NCBI RefSeq assembly: GCF_963678635.1
Contig: NC_087065.1
Span: 20,637,302 to 20,701,301 of the forward strand
Direction of reading: 5' to 3'
Origin: Symsagittifera roscoffensis
Lineage: Eukaryota > Xenacoelomorpha > Acoela > Convolutidae
DNA: 64,000 bases
The notes under the pieces were generated by a model. It saw only the letters and a program-made list of their open reading frames with translations. It was not told the origin of the DNA and did no database searches. Shown piece by piece: positions 63,841 through 64,000 of the stretch. The position numbers were made by a program, and so were the translations under genes. Positions within the stretch are counted from its first letter, which is position 1. Every line of letters starts with the position of its first letter.

Positions 63841-64000
63841 AGGAACATACGAGAAAAAGTTATTCTACGAAAACTGGTTAAGCTGATAAAAACAATGTTG
63901 TCATCAAAGCTGATAACGGATGCGCTCAAAATACTGTTGGATGTTTTTTTAAATATCGAATTGCTATTTTATGCTGCTAATAGCGTAAAATATTTATCAT

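Overview
The window is animal nuclear DNA, AT-rich and repeat-laden. The evidence is a large multi-C2H2 zinc-finger regulator, a two-exon secreted lipocalin-like gene with a textbook spliceosomal intron and poly(A) signal, two complete Ty3/gypsy-class LTR retroelements, and several families of short inverted-repeat (MITE-like) elements. I cannot name the species or phylum from sequence alone.

Layout. 1-2100: non-coding. 2101-5004 (minus): a 967-aa intronless-CDS zinc-finger transcription factor. 5005-16569: intergenic DNA with a hAT-like MITE, a 270-bp foldback element, copies of a TTCCGACCAT-ended MITE family and a pair of direct repeats. 16575-23129 (plus): a 6.55-kb Ty3/gypsy element with identical 213-bp LTRs, a 5-bp target duplication and one 1909-codon Gag-Pol ORF. 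24433-43283 (minus): an 18.85-kb element with identical 408-bp TG...CA LTRs and a 4-bp target duplication. 43288-55866: repeat-rich non-coding DNA, including a striking cluster of TTTCAGATCTGAAA palindromes. 55867-56807 (plus): the lipocalin-like gene. 56808-64000: MITEs, tandem repeats and a degenerate repeat cluster.

The most interesting object is the 18.85-kb element. Read on its coding (minus) strand, it has a long leader with hairpins, a chain of overlapping ORFs that together appear to encode Gag, a 2014-codon ORF with nucleocapsid, protease, RT, RNase H and integrase, and then an unusually rich 3' half. That half holds two tiny membrane proteins overlapping by ATGA, a ~378-codon open frame with no ATG at all, an 809-aa envelope glycoprotein, and a 599-aa protein of unknown function. 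Its ORFs are tied together by ATGA overlaps, by in-frame stops directly followed by open frame, and by one correctly phased canonical -1 slippery heptamer. The identical LTRs imply a recent insertion, so these breaks are unlikely to be simple decay. They may be recoding, reinitiation or splicing signals. LYPTL-like and PTAP motifs suggest that the element, or its recent ancestor, could bud. It looks like an endogenous retrovirus-like element of complex genome organisation with a glycoprotein that may come from a mononegavirus-type virus.

The host genes are isolated single loci, and nothing in the layout suggests that they work together.
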